From NCBI GenBank assembly GCA_052143835.1, contig JBKQRV010000104.1, forward strand, positions 13,564-77,563: 64,000 nt of DNA, in the 5' to 3' direction. Below are positions 37,842 to 46,421 of this stretch, piece by piece. Under the pieces are notes generated by a model. It was not told the DNA's origin. It was given only the letters and a program-made list of their open reading frames with translations, and did not search any database. The DNA comes from DASPPM01 sp052143835 (lineage in GTDB: Bacteria > Pseudomonadota > Alphaproteobacteria > JACZXZ01). Both the position numbers and the translations under genes were made by a program. Numbering within the stretch: the first letter of the stretch is position 1; every line of letters begins with the position of its first letter.

Positions 37842-39500
37842 TCACGACGGCGACTTCGGCAGCAAGACCGGGTCGACGCGGTCCGTCGATCCCTCGTTCG
37901 GCTTATTGGTCTGCAGCCGGACGTCGATGCGCCCGGCGGAGACGCCTTGGCTGACGAGATAACCGCGCACCGCCAGGGCGCGGGTGAAGGAGCGCGCACG
38001 CGCGTCGCTCTCCGTCGGCTCGCTGGCGGGATAGGCAACGAGCTGGACGCGCAGCCCCTGGTTCTGCTTGAGCATCCCGGCGAGCTTGGCGAGGTCGGCC
38101 ATATCCTCGCGCGAGAGATCGGAGCTCTTGGGCGCGAAATTGATGCTGGCCGGCTTCTCGTTGGCGCTTGCGCTTGACGCCGCGGCCTCAGGCGGCTTGC
38201 TCGCGACTTGGGGTGCCGCTTCGGGCTTGGCCGGCGTCACGGGCTCGACCGGCGTTGCCGGAGGCGCCGGTGCTGCGGCAGGTGCTGCTGCGGTGGTGGG
38301 CGCGGGCGCTGCCGCAGGTGCCGGTGCCGGGGCAGGTGCCGCGGCCGGCGCTGCTTCGGTCGTGGGCGCGGGAGTTGCGGCGGTCGCGGGCGCCGGGGTC
38401 GCGGCCGGCGCGGGCTTCTCCGTCGCGGCGGCTGGCTGAGAGGGCGTGGCCGGCGTGGCCGCCTGCGTCGGAGGCGCGCTCGTCCCTGTGGGTGAGGGTG
38501 CCGGAGTCGGCGGGGCGGCGGCCGCCTCTTTTGCCGCGGCCACGAAGGCGCTCTCGCCTTTCGTCGCAACGGGTGCCGGCGGGGTCTGAGACGGCGTCGT
38601 CGTCTTTGCCGTCGCCGCGGGGAGCGGCGCTGAAGGTGCTGCGGGCGGTGCCGCGGCCGCTTTCTCCGCGGCTGTCGGCGGCGTCGGCTCCGGCGGCGGC
38701 GGTGTGGGCTGCGGCGGAGCCGCGGCGACGGTCTTGCTCGGCGGCGCCGGCTGAGCCGGCTGCGTGACCGGCGCTGCGGGCTTCGGCGGAGCCGCGGCGA
38801 TGCGTTTGCTCGGTGCCGTCGGCGGTGCCGGATTGTAGCTCGCGAGCTTGCGCATAAACTGAAGCAAGCCGTCCGAGACGCGGCCGTCGACCGGAAGGCC
38901 CATGTCCTGCTGGAACATGCGGATGGCGCGGAGCGTCCTCGCTCCCATGCGCCCGTCGGTCGCGTCGGGCTCGTAACCGAACGAGATGAGCAGGCGCTGT
39001 ATCTCGGCGAGCTCGGGCGAAGCCTCGAGGGGTGTCCTTGCCGGCGGCTTAGCGGCTGCGACGCGGACCGCCGCCGGCGCCTTGCTCGGCGTTGCTGCCG
39101 TAAGGGGCTTTGGCGAGGGAACGGCTGCCGCCGCCGCCGCGGGCGGCTGAGTGGCAGGCTGAGGCTGCAGCACGTTCGCGCCGGTCGCCTCCATGCCGGC
39201 CTCCAATTTCGCGAGCGGCGCTTGGCTTGAGGGGGGCGGGCTCCCGGCCGGCTGCTGCGCAGGGGCAGCCGCGGTTGCGGGCGGCGGCGCAGCCGCGGGC
39301 GCAGCTGCCTGTGCAGGCGGCGGCGGTGAAGGCTGCGCGGACGGCGCCATTGGCGCGGGTGCCGAGCCGCCCGTTGTGTTTGCGGGACCGGCGGCATGCC
39401 GGAAATTGAGATAGAGGCCCAAAGCGGCAGCGAGGACGACCAATGCCGCAGCCACGCCGAGCCCACGCACTAACGTAGATGTCCTCACTTGCTTCGCCAT
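37842..39500 (-). CDS. Pro/Ala-rich membrane-anchored protein with PG-binding and OmpA-like domains
   Basis: A 552-residue protein: N-terminal membrane helix (residues 12-34), Pro/Ala-rich stretch, a peptidoglycan_binding_1 domain (about residues 160-218: LAEIQRLLISFGYEPDATDG, TLRAIRMFQQDMGLPVDG), a second ~200-residue Pro/Ala/Thr repeat-like linker, and a C-terminal OmpA-like fold (INFAPKSSDLSREDMADLAK ... FTRALAVRGYLVSQGV). The Arg of the OmpA SxxRA motif is kept, but the Asp that binds diaminopimelate is not evident (AYPASEPTES). Two potential cell-wall contacts joined by a flexible linker suggest a periplasm-spanning tether. Low-complexity DNA here may vary in length. Confidence 0.75.
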   Translation of the reverse strand: MAKQVRTSTLVRGLGVAAALVVLAAALGLYLNFRHAAGPANTTGGSAPAPMAPSAQPSPPPPAQAAAPAAAPPPATAAAPAQQPAGSPPPSSQAPLAKLEAGMEATGANVLQPQPATQPPAAAAAAVPSPKPLTAATPSKAPAAVRVAAAKPPARTPLEASPELAEIQRLLISFGYEPDATDGRMGARTLRAIRMFQQDMGLPVDGRVSDGLLQFMRKLASYNPAPPTAPSKRIAAAPPKPAAPVTQPAQPAPPSKTVAAAPPQPTPPPPEPTPPTAAEKAAAAPPAAPSAPLPAATAKTTTPSQTPPAPVATKGESAFVAAAKEAAAAPPTPAPSPTGTSAPPTQAATPATPSQPAAATEKPAPAATPAPATAATPAPTTEAAPAAAPAPAPAPAAAPAPTTAAAPAAAPAPPATPVEPVTPAKPEAAPQVASKPPEAAASSASANEKPASINFAPKSSDLSREDMADLAKLAGMLKQNQGLRVQLVAYPASEPTESDARARSFTRALAVRGYLVSQGVSAGRIDVRLQTNKPNEGSTDRVDPVLLPKSPS

Positions 39501-39603
39501 TCTCCGGATGGATGCCCGACCCGATCAAGCTTCTTCGTACAATAGCCCCGACCGCGGCTCATGAGAAGCACCGCGCTATCGTCTCGCCGCCGCGAGAGCG
39601 TTC

Positions 39604-39740
39604 CTAGAGCGGTTCCCCTTTAAGCGGAAGCGCCGCTTTTCGTCATTGCCGGGCTTGACCCGGCAATCCATGGACCCCCGGGTCAAGCCCGGGGGTGACG
39701 AGAAAAATTGGCGATTCCATCAAGCGGGAACCGGCACTAG
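39604..39740. repeat. CTAG-bounded element, second family, containing 58-bp repeat copy B
   Basis: Bounded by CTAG at 39604-39607 and 39737-39740. Left arm CTAGAGCGGTTCCCCTTTAA; complement of the right arm CTAGTGCCGGTTCCCGCTTG. The 58-bp palindromic unit (39642-39699) in its centre is the reverse complement of 14683-14740. It has no coding capacity; ends differ from the 175-bp family, but the CTAG edge is shared. Confidence 0.6.
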
Positions 39741-39756
39741 CCTCGCGCTACGCGGC

Positions 39757-41034
39757 TCAGATCACCTTATCCTTCCGCAAGGCCTCGACCTCCTCGGGCG
39801 CTAAGCCGAGGAGCCTGCCGTAGACCTCGCGGTTGTCGGCGCCGAGCAGCGGGGCGGCCTCGATCGGCACTGCGGACTCGGACATGTGCACAGGCCAGCC
39901 CGGCATCTTGAAGTCGCCGCGAACGGGATGCTTGACGGTCACGAAGGCGCCGCGGCGGTTCAAGTGCGGATCCTCTGAGAGCTCCATGGTGTCGAAGACC
40001 GCGCCCGCCGGCACGCCCGCCTCGCCGAGGACCCGCATGACGGTGCGCTTGTCGAAGTTGCGGGTCCATGCGCCGACAAGGGCGTCGATCTCGTCGCGAT
40101 GCTTGTAGCGCGCCTGCGCCGTCGCAAAGCGCGCATCGCCGATGAGGTCTTCGCGGCCAATGATCTTGAGCAGACGGTCCCAGTGCTGGCCCGTCGCGCG
40201 CGAGGTGTAGATATAGCAATAGTCGTTGGGGCCGCCGCCTTTGCAGGGGTAGCTCTCGCTCGGCGAATTGGTGCCGAGGATGCTCTGGTTGCCCACGCGC
40301 GGTGCGGGCTTGCCCCACAACGCCTGGCTCGCGTAGGAGATTCGGGCGTAATTGATCACCGCCTCCTGCATGGCGAGCTCGATGCGCTGCCCGCGGCCGG
40401 TCGAGCGGCGCTGGTAGAGGGCGGCGAGGATGCCGATGGCGCAGTGCAGGCCCGTGCCGGTGTCGCCGATCGTGAGCCCCGGCTTCAAGGGCCGCCCGTC
40501 GGGCTCGCCGGTGATCGACATCGCACCCCCCGTCGCCTGGGCGATCATGTCGAAGGCGAGGAACTTGCCATAGGGGCCGTCGGGCGCGAAACCCTTGATC
40601 TGGGCGTAGATGATGCGCGGATTGATGGCGCGCACGCTGTCGTAATCGAAGCCCAGGCGCTCGATGACGCCGGGGGCGAAGTTCTCGATGAAGACGTCGG
40701 ACTTGGCGATGAGGCCGCCCAGAAGCGCCTTGCCTTTCTCGCATTTGAGGTCGGCGGTGACGCTCCGCTTGTTGGCATTGAGCAGCATGAAATAATACGA
40801 GTCCACCCCCGGCCGGTCGGAGGAGGCGCTGCGTCCCTGCTCGCCCTTGGTCGGCTCCTCGACCTTGATGACCTCGGCCCCGAGCCAGGCGAGGGTCTGG
40901 GTGCAGGAAGTCCCGGCCTCGAACTGGGTCAGGTCGACCACGCGCACCCCCGCAAGCGCGCCGCGGCGCGCCGTCTCCCTTGCCTCTTGCGAGCTGCCGC
41001 TTTCGTGGGATTTCACGATCGTGTCGTCGGGCAT
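39757..41034 (-). CDS. CaiB/BaiF class III CoA-transferase, formyl-CoA-transferase-like
   Basis: A 425-residue class III CoA-transferase: GVRVVDLTQFEAGTSCTQTL, LGAEVIKVEEPTKGEQGR, NANKRSVTADLK, NFAPGVIERLGFDYD, QATGGAMSITGEPDG. Asp191 in LTIGDTGTGLH is the likely catalytic residue. GGGAGA lies seven bases before the ATG at 41034. It is divergent, by 119 bp, from a thiamine-diphosphate enzyme of the oxalyl-CoA decarboxylase/2-hydroxyacyl-CoA lyase type, the same pair of activities as Frc/Oxc. The acid activated need not be oxalate. Confidence 0.9.
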   Translation of the reverse strand: MPDDTIVKSHESGSSQEARETARRGALAGVRVVDLTQFEAGTSCTQTLAWLGAEVIKVEEPTKGEQGRSASSDRPGVDSYYFMLLNANKRSVTADLKCEKGKALLGGLIAKSDVFIENFAPGVIERLGFDYDSVRAINPRIIYAQIKGFAPDGPYGKFLAFDMIAQATGGAMSITGEPDGRPLKPGLTIGDTGTGLHCAIGILAALYQRRSTGRGQRIELAMQEAVINYARISYASQALWGKPAPRVGNQSILGTNSPSESYPCKGGGPNDYCYIYTSRATGQHWDRLLKIIGREDLIGDARFATAQARYKHRDEIDALVGAWTRNFDKRTVMRVLGEAGVPAGAVFDTMELSEDPHLNRRGAFVTVKHPVRGDFKMPGWPVHMSESAVPIEAAPLLGADNREVYGRLLGLAPEEVEALRKDKVI

Positions 41035-41153
41035 GGCCGTCTCCCGATTGCCGGCCTCTCGTCCGAGGCGGGCTTGTGGCAACCTCCGAGTGTGTGCCAC
41101 TCTATACCGGCTGGGCGAGGCCAACAAGGCACGGCAGCGAGGAGGCGACTCAA

Positions 41154-42803
41154 ATGGCGGAGCTCACGGGTTCGGAAATCCTGGCGAAATCGCTCAAGAA
41201 CGAGGGCACGGAGATCCTGTTCTTCCTCATGGGCGGGCCGATGCTGCTCGCCGAGGCTTCCTGCATCAAGGAGGGCATCCGCCCGCTCGACGTGCGCCAC
41301 GAGCAGGCGGCGGCCTTCATGGGACAGGCCTATAGCCGCCTTCTGCAGAAGCCGAGCGTGTGCATGGCCGCGAGCGGCCCAGGGGTCATCAACCTCACGA
41401 CCGGGATCGCGAACGCGCTCATCGACTGCGCGCCGGTGGTGGCGATCGGCGGCTCCAGCCCCATCGGCCACAATGGCCGCCAGGTGTTCCAGGAGATCGA
41501 CCAAGTCGCGATCATGAAGCCCTGCACGAAGTGGGCGGACCGCGTCTACAACTTGAAGCGCATTCCCGAGCAGGTGAACAACGCTTTCCAGCACGCCATG
41601 AGCGGCAAGCCCGGGCCGGTCTATCTCGATTTCCCCGGCGACATCCTCTATGCCAAGATCCCCGAGGAGCAGGTCGACTGGAGCCTCTCCGGACGGCCGC
41701 TCTTGCAGGCACGGCCGATGGGCGATCCCAAGGAGGTGGAGCGGCTGGCCAACGCACTCACCAAGGCGAAGCAGCCCATCATCGTCTCCGGCAGCGGCGT
41801 CATCTGGTCGCGCGCGTGGGACGATCTCAAGGCGCTCGTGGAGAAGGCCGGCATTCCGTTCTACACCACGCCGCAGGGCCGCGGCGTCCTGCCGGACGAT
41901 CATCCCTATTCCTACCTCACCATGCGCTCCGCGGCCTTCCGCGACGCCGATCTCATCATCGTCGTCGGCACCCGCATGAACTACATCATCACCCATGCGG
42001 CGGCACCGCGCTTCAATGCCGCCGCCACGATCGCGCGCATCGATATCGACGCCGCCGAGATCGCATCCGCGCCGCGCAAGGTCGACATCCCCATCGTGGG
42101 CGACTGCAAGATGGTGCTGCAGCAGCTCACGGCCGCCCTCGACGGCGGCGCCACGCCCGCGCGCTTCGAACCCTGGCGCCGCAAGCTCAAGGAGGGCGAG
42201 GCGGCGAAGCGCGCCGCCCTCGGCAACAAGCCGCCGGAGGGCGACCCCATCCACCCCTTGCGGCTCTGCGAGGAGATCACTCACTTCATGCAGCGCGACG
42301 CCATTCTCGTCGTCGACGGGCAGGAGATTCTCAACTACGGCCGCCAGTCGATGCCGACCTACGTGCCCGGCCATCGCCTCAATTCCGGCCCCTTCGGCAC
42401 GATGGGCGTGGGTCTGCCCTTCGGCCTCGGCGCCAAGATCGCGAAGCCCGACAAGCAGGTCATCGTCGTCCACGGCGACGGCTCCTTCGGCTTGAATGCC
42501 ATGGAGCTCGACACCGCCGTGCGGCACAACATCCCGGTGCTCGTGGTGATCAGCTTGAACGGCGGCTGGACGGCCGATCCGAAGGGCGAGAAGCCCGGCC
42601 GCAGCCTCGGCTATACGCGCTTCGACAAGATGGCCGAGGCGCTCGGCTGCTACGGCGAATATGTCGAGCGGCCGGAGGAGATAAAGCCGGCGCTCGAGCG
42701 CGCCCAGAAAGAGGTCGATCGGGGCAGGGTGGCGCTGGTCAACGTGGTGACCGACTACCGCGCCCGCGCGGGCACGCTCGCCTTCTCGGTTTACCAGACC
42801 TGA
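41154..42803 (+). CDS. Thiamine-diphosphate enzyme (2-hydroxyacyl-CoA lyase/oxalyl-CoA decarboxylase-like)
   Basis: A 549-residue ThDP enzyme. Glu50 (DVRHEQAAAF) is the cofactor-activating Glu; the ThDP/Mg motif is GDGSFGLNAMELD with NGG at the end. Middle domain PIIVSGSGVIWSRAWDDLKAL. It resembles acetolactate synthase in fold but FQEIDQVAIMKPCTKWADRV and the short C terminus resemble HACL/Oxc more. The divergent CoA-transferase supports an acyl-CoA substrate. GGAGG is placed nine bases before the ATG at 41154. An IS element inserted about 40 bp after its stop does not disturb it. Confidence 0.85.
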   Translation: MAELTGSEILAKSLKNEGTEILFFLMGGPMLLAEASCIKEGIRPLDVRHEQAAAFMGQAYSRLLQKPSVCMAASGPGVINLTTGIANALIDCAPVVAIGGSSPIGHNGRQVFQEIDQVAIMKPCTKWADRVYNLKRIPEQVNNAFQHAMSGKPGPVYLDFPGDILYAKIPEEQVDWSLSGRPLLQARPMGDPKEVERLANALTKAKQPIIVSGSGVIWSRAWDDLKALVEKAGIPFYTTPQGRGVLPDDHPYSYLTMRSAAFRDADLIIVVGTRMNYIITHAAAPRFNAAATIARIDIDAAEIASAPRKVDIPIVGDCKMVLQQLTAALDGGATPARFEPWRRKLKEGEAAKRAALGNKPPEGDPIHPLRLCEEITHFMQRDAILVVDGQEILNYGRQSMPTYVPGHRLNSGPFGTMGVGLPFGLGAKIAKPDKQVIVVHGDGSFGLNAMELDTAVRHNIPVLVVISLNGGWTADPKGEKPGRSLGYTRFDKMAEALGCYGEYVERPEEIKPALERAQKEVDRGRVALVNVVTDYRARAGTLAFSVYQT

Positions 42804-42844
42804 GCGTGCGCTCGGCGAAGACAAGAAAACCCTCTCCCGCTTGC

Positions 42845-44066
42845 GAGGGCTTTGCAAATTGTCTCGATTTGCGATTCTCTGATGTCGATGTCAGGGAGGC
42901 GGGCATGGCGCATCGCAAGTTGGGACAGTTGAGTTTGGCGGATCACGTTGTTGCTCGGGGGACCCGGCCGACGGGGTTTCTGTGTCGTCTTAGCGGGTTG
43001 CTCGACTGGGTGGCGCTGGGCGAGATCGTGGGGGTGCTGCACGGGTCTGCTTACGGGGCGCCGGCTTATGCGCCGCTGAGCATGTTGAAGGTTTTGCTGC
43101 TGCAGCAATGGTACGGTCTGAGCGATCCCGGACTTGAGGAAGCCTTGTGGGATCGGCTGTCGTTCCGGCAATTCTGCGGCTTTTCGTTGGATGAGAAGGT
43201 TCCGGACCATACGACGATCTTCCGCTTCCGCGAGGCGCTGCGCCAGGCGGGTCTCGATCGGTGCGTGTTCGAGGAGGTCGCCCGCCAGCTCGATGGCCGA
43301 GGGCTGGTGCTGCGGCAGGGGACGCTGATCGACGCCAGTCTGGTTGCGGCGGCGGTAAAGCCTCCGAAGAAGCCGCCGCAGCCGGCGCCGCCGGGGCCCG
43401 ATGGCCGGGCGCCGAGCCAGCTTGTGCGAAGCGAACGCGACCCTGATGCCGAGTGGACCAAGAAGGGCGGCAAGCGCTATTTCGGCTACAAGGCCCATGT
43501 CGGGGTCGACAAGGGCTCCGGCATCATTCGCCGGGCGAAGCTCACCGGGGCTTCGGTCAACGACACGGTTCCGGCCGATGAGATGATCTGCGGCGACGAG
43601 GCCGCAGTCTATGCCGATGCCGCCTACCATACCCATCGGCGCGAGCATGATCTGATCGCGCGCGGGATCGCCGCGCATCTGATGCGCCGCGGCAACAAGC
43701 ACCACCCGCTGGACCAAGCGAACAAAGATCGCAACAAGGCAATCGGCAAGAAGCGCGGTCCCGTCGAGCAGGTGTTCGCGCGGATGAAGATCACCTACCG
43801 TTGGGCCCGTGCGCGATCTCTCGGACTGGCGCGCAACACCACCCACTTCCTGCTGCTGTGCACCGCCATGAACCTGAAGAAGATGGTCGCGCTGTGCCCG
43901 CCCTGAGCCCGCACCATAGGCCCATGCGGTTAGCCCCGATGCAGTCCCGCCACCAACCAACGAGGCCGCATTCGCAGACGACGCGCACAATAACTGACCC
44001 TTAGCTCGGCGAAAAATGTCCCGATCCCGAAATGCCGCCTCACCGCACGATATTTGCAAAGCCCTC
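42845..44066 (+). mobile_element. IS5-like insertion sequence, complete
   Basis: A 1,222-bp element with 15-bp perfect terminal inverted repeats GAGGGCTTTGCAAAT (42845-42859 and complement 44052-44066) around one transposase gene. It sits in the centre of a palindrome whose arms CCCTCTCCCGC (42830-42840) and GCGGGAGAGGG (44071-44081) are now on either side. GCTTGC is duplicated at both edges (42839-42844, 44067-44072); because the palindrome mimics the ends, the target duplication could equally be only TT with ends extended by GC. It looks intact and possibly active. Confidence 0.85.
42905..43906 (+). CDS. IS5 family transposase
   Basis: A 333-residue DDE transposase: N-terminal DUF772-type region (APLSMLKVLLLQQWYGLSDP, EALWDRLSFRQFCGFSLDEK, VPDHTTIFRFRE), then catalytic Asp143 (GTLIDASLV), Asp238 (VYADAAYH) and Glu288 (GPVEQVFARMK). 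GGGAGGCGGGC precedes the ATG. All catalytic residues are present with no frameshift, so the enzyme should be functional. The 145 bp between its stop and the right terminal repeat hold no gene. Confidence 0.95.
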   Translation: MAHRKLGQLSLADHVVARGTRPTGFLCRLSGLLDWVALGEIVGVLHGSAYGAPAYAPLSMLKVLLLQQWYGLSDPGLEEALWDRLSFRQFCGFSLDEKVPDHTTIFRFREALRQAGLDRCVFEEVARQLDGRGLVLRQGTLIDASLVAAAVKPPKKPPQPAPPGPDGRAPSQLVRSERDPDAEWTKKGGKRYFGYKAHVGVDKGSGIIRRAKLTGASVNDTVPADEMICGDEAAVYADAAYHTHRREHDLIARGIAAHLMRRGNKHHPLDQANKDRNKAIGKKRGPVEQVFARMKITYRWARARSLGLARNTTHFLLLCTAMNLKKMVALCPP

Positions 44067-44088
44067 GCTTGCGGGAGAGGGCAGCCGG

Positions 44089-44991
44089 CTACGCCGCGTG
44101 CTGTTTCGCCCACTGCGCCACCTCGGCATGGGTGGCGAACCAGACGCCGGGGCGCGCGCGCGCGTGGCGGATGAGCTCCTCGATCATCCAGCTGCGCGAG
44201 CGGTAGCCGATGATGTGGGGGTGCATGGTGAGCTGGAAGATGCCGCCCTCCTCGTAGGCCGCGTCGAACTCGCGGCGGAAGATCTCGAAGACGTCCTGGG
44301 GCGGGGTGTAGGGCCTGAGCTGCTGGAAGCGGTGCATCATGAAATAGACCGCGTCGTCGCGCACCCATTCGACGGGAAGCTCGACGATCCCCGTCGGCTC
44401 GCCGTCCATCACGAGCTCGTAGCAGTCCTCGTCCGACATCAGCGAGGAATCGTAGGCGAGGCCCATCTCCTTCTCGATGCGCAGCGTATTCGGGCTGAAG
44501 TCCCATGACGGCGTCCTCAGGCCCACGGGGCGCACGCCACTCACCTTCTCGAGCGTGTCCGCCGAGCGCAGCATGAGATCGCGCTCCGCGTCGTAGGGCA
44601 GCACCGAGTTGAGCTCGTGGATCCAACCGTGGATGCCGATCTCGTGCCCTTCGGCCACGACGCGGCGCTGCTCGTCGGGGTAGATGAGGGCCGAGACGGC
44701 GGGCACGTAGAAGGTGGCCTTGACGCCGTGCTTCGCGAGAATCTTCAAGATGCGCGGCACGCCCACGCGGTTGCCGTATTGCCCCCAGCAGAGCCGCCCG
44801 ATCGACTTGCCGCCGTCCCGCAGCTCGTTCGTCTCATGATCGGAATCGAACGAGAGGGCGACGGCGCAGCGCGCGCCGTCCTTCCACGCCTTCGGCCTGA
44901 GCGCACGGCCCGCGCGCACGCGGCCCACGAGCTTGCGCCAATGCTCCTCCGGCCACTGCCAGGGTTCGAGAGCGGGGGCTTGCACGTTCAT
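44089..44991 (-). CDS. Polysaccharide deacetylase (NodB/PuuE-like) family protein
   Basis: A 300-residue NodB-homology hydrolase. Catalytic/metal residues are Asp-Asp in ALSFDSDHE and His pairs in IGIHGWIHE; RTPSWDFSPNTLRI and FQLTMHPHIIGYRSR follow. The absence of a signal peptide and presence of DNxxE-like start point to the cytosolic PuuE-type branch acting on small amides such as allantoin or N-acyl compounds rather than chitin. TAAGGAGG overlaps the stop codon of the upstream MHS transporter gene, coupling the two. A transported small amide as substrate is inferred. Confidence 0.85.
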   Translation of the reverse strand: MNVQAPALEPWQWPEEHWRKLVGRVRAGRALRPKAWKDGARCAVALSFDSDHETNELRDGGKSIGRLCWGQYGNRVGVPRILKILAKHGVKATFYVPAVSALIYPDEQRRVVAEGHEIGIHGWIHELNSVLPYDAERDLMLRSADTLEKVSGVRPVGLRTPSWDFSPNTLRIEKEMGLAYDSSLMSDEDCYELVMDGEPTGIVELPVEWVRDDAVYFMMHRFQQLRPYTPPQDVFEIFRREFDAAYEEGGIFQLTMHPHIIGYRSRSWMIEELIRHARARPGVWFATHAEVAQWAKQHAA

Positions 44992-45001
44992 GACGTCCTC
45001 C

Positions 45002-46291
45002 TTAGGCGAGCGGGGCGTGCGCGGTCTCCTTCAGGTAAGCGATGACGATGGCGCTCACCAAGGCCGCCGCGATCACGTAGTAGACGGGTGATATCGGGCT
45101 GCCGGTCTGGTCGATGAGCCAGGTGGCGATGAAGGGCGCGAAGCCGCCGAAGATCGCGACCGCGAGCGCATAGCCGCTCGTCATCCAGGTCGAGCGCACC
45201 CGCGTCGGGAAAATCTCCGAGATCGCCGCCGGGCCCGGGCCGGAGAAGAGCGAGATCATGAGTCCGATCACGATCTGCACCAGGACGAAGACGGGAAGCG
45301 ACACGCCCGACAGCATCATGGCGAAGATCGGGTACGGCAGCACGATGAAGGCGGCACAGCAGAGCAGAAGGAAAGGCTTGCGGCCGTAACGGTCGGAGAG
45401 ATGCCCCATGAAGGGGATTGCCACCATGAGCACCACCACGCCGATGGTATTCGACCAGAGCGAGCCGGTGCGCCCGATGTGCAGGAATTTCTGCGCGAAG
45501 GTCGGCATGTAGGCGAGGAAGATGTAGAAGATCACCGTCCAATTGATGGTGAAGCCGAAGGCGCGCGCGGCGAGCCAGAAGGGCGAGAGCGCGCCTGGCT
45601 GAGCCGCGGCTGCCGGCTCGCGCGCCACGCGCCGATAGGCCGGCGTCTCCTCGATGTTGCGCCGCATGTAGAGGCCGACCGGCCCCAGGACGCCGCCCAA
45701 GAGGAAGAGGACGCGCCAGCCCCAATCGTCCATCTGCTGGCTCGTCAAGAGCGTGCTGACCAGTGCGGCGATGCCGGAGCCGAGCACGATGCCGCCCACG
45801 ACGCTCGATTGCTGGAAGCTGCCGTAGAAGCCGCGCCGCTTCTCGGGGGCCCACTCGACGATGAAGGCAGTCGACCCGCCCCATTCTCCGCCCGCGGAGA
45901 AGCCCTGCGTCAGGCGCGCCACCACCAAGAGAAGCGGGGCCAAGAAGCCGATCGAGGCGTAGCTGGGAATGACGCCGATCAGCACCGTGCCCGATGCCAT
46001 GAGGAAGATGGTGAGCAAGAGGGCCGACTTCCGGCCGCGCAGGTCGCCGTAGCGTCCGATCAGGATGCCGCCGAGCGGGCGCGCGAGGAAGCCGATGCCG
46101 TAGACGAGGAAGGTGTTGAGAAGCGCCGCCACGCCGCCCTGCGGGAAGAACGTCTTCGCGATGGTGGTGGCGACGAAGGCATAAACGGAGAAATCGTACC
46201 ACTCCAGCACATTGCCGATCACCGCGGCCGCGACGGCCTGTTTCGGCGACCCGCCGGCGTGCTCGCCCTCCCCCCGGAATGCGGCGACCAT
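45002..46291 (-). CDS. MHS family MFS transporter
   Basis: A 429-residue, 12-helix metabolite:H+ symporter. The family signatures VLEWYDFSVYAFVAT at the first helix, GRYGDLRGRKSALLLTI after helix 2 and GEWGGSTAFIVEWAPEKRRG are clear. MHS members import carboxylates such as citrate, α-ketoglutarate, proline/betaine or shikimate. A strong AGGGAGGAGGGG site precedes the ATG. It is followed after 10 bp by the deacetylase-like gene, so the cargo may be that enzyme's substrate. Confidence 0.92.
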   Translation of the reverse strand: MVAAFRGEGEHAGGSPKQAVAAAVIGNVLEWYDFSVYAFVATTIAKTFFPQGGVAALLNTFLVYGIGFLARPLGGILIGRYGDLRGRKSALLLTIFLMASGTVLIGVIPSYASIGFLAPLLLVVARLTQGFSAGGEWGGSTAFIVEWAPEKRRGFYGSFQQSSVVGGIVLGSGIAALVSTLLTSQQMDDWGWRVLFLLGGVLGPVGLYMRRNIEETPAYRRVAREPAAAAQPGALSPFWLAARAFGFTINWTVIFYIFLAYMPTFAQKFLHIGRTGSLWSNTIGVVVLMVAIPFMGHLSDRYGRKPFLLLCCAAFIVLPYPIFAMMLSGVSLPVFVLVQIVIGLMISLFSGPGPAAISEIFPTRVRSTWMTSGYALAVAIFGGFAPFIATWLIDQTGSPISPVYYVIAAALVSAIVIAYLKETAHAPLA

Positions 46292-46421
46292 CTTCCCCTC
46301 CTCCCTATGTTATGAACTTATGGCGTTCTTTCCTTAGAGCGCGCTCCATCCCGCTTGGCATTGTGCCGAGAATGCGCCCCGCTCACAAGGGCGATACAGC
46401 ACCTCCTCGAGTGCCGCGGCC

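Noticed and set aside
41013..42857. 614-residue minus-strand frame over the ThDP enzyme
   Set aside because: Same reason; the plus-strand frame contains the ThDP motif and Glu50.
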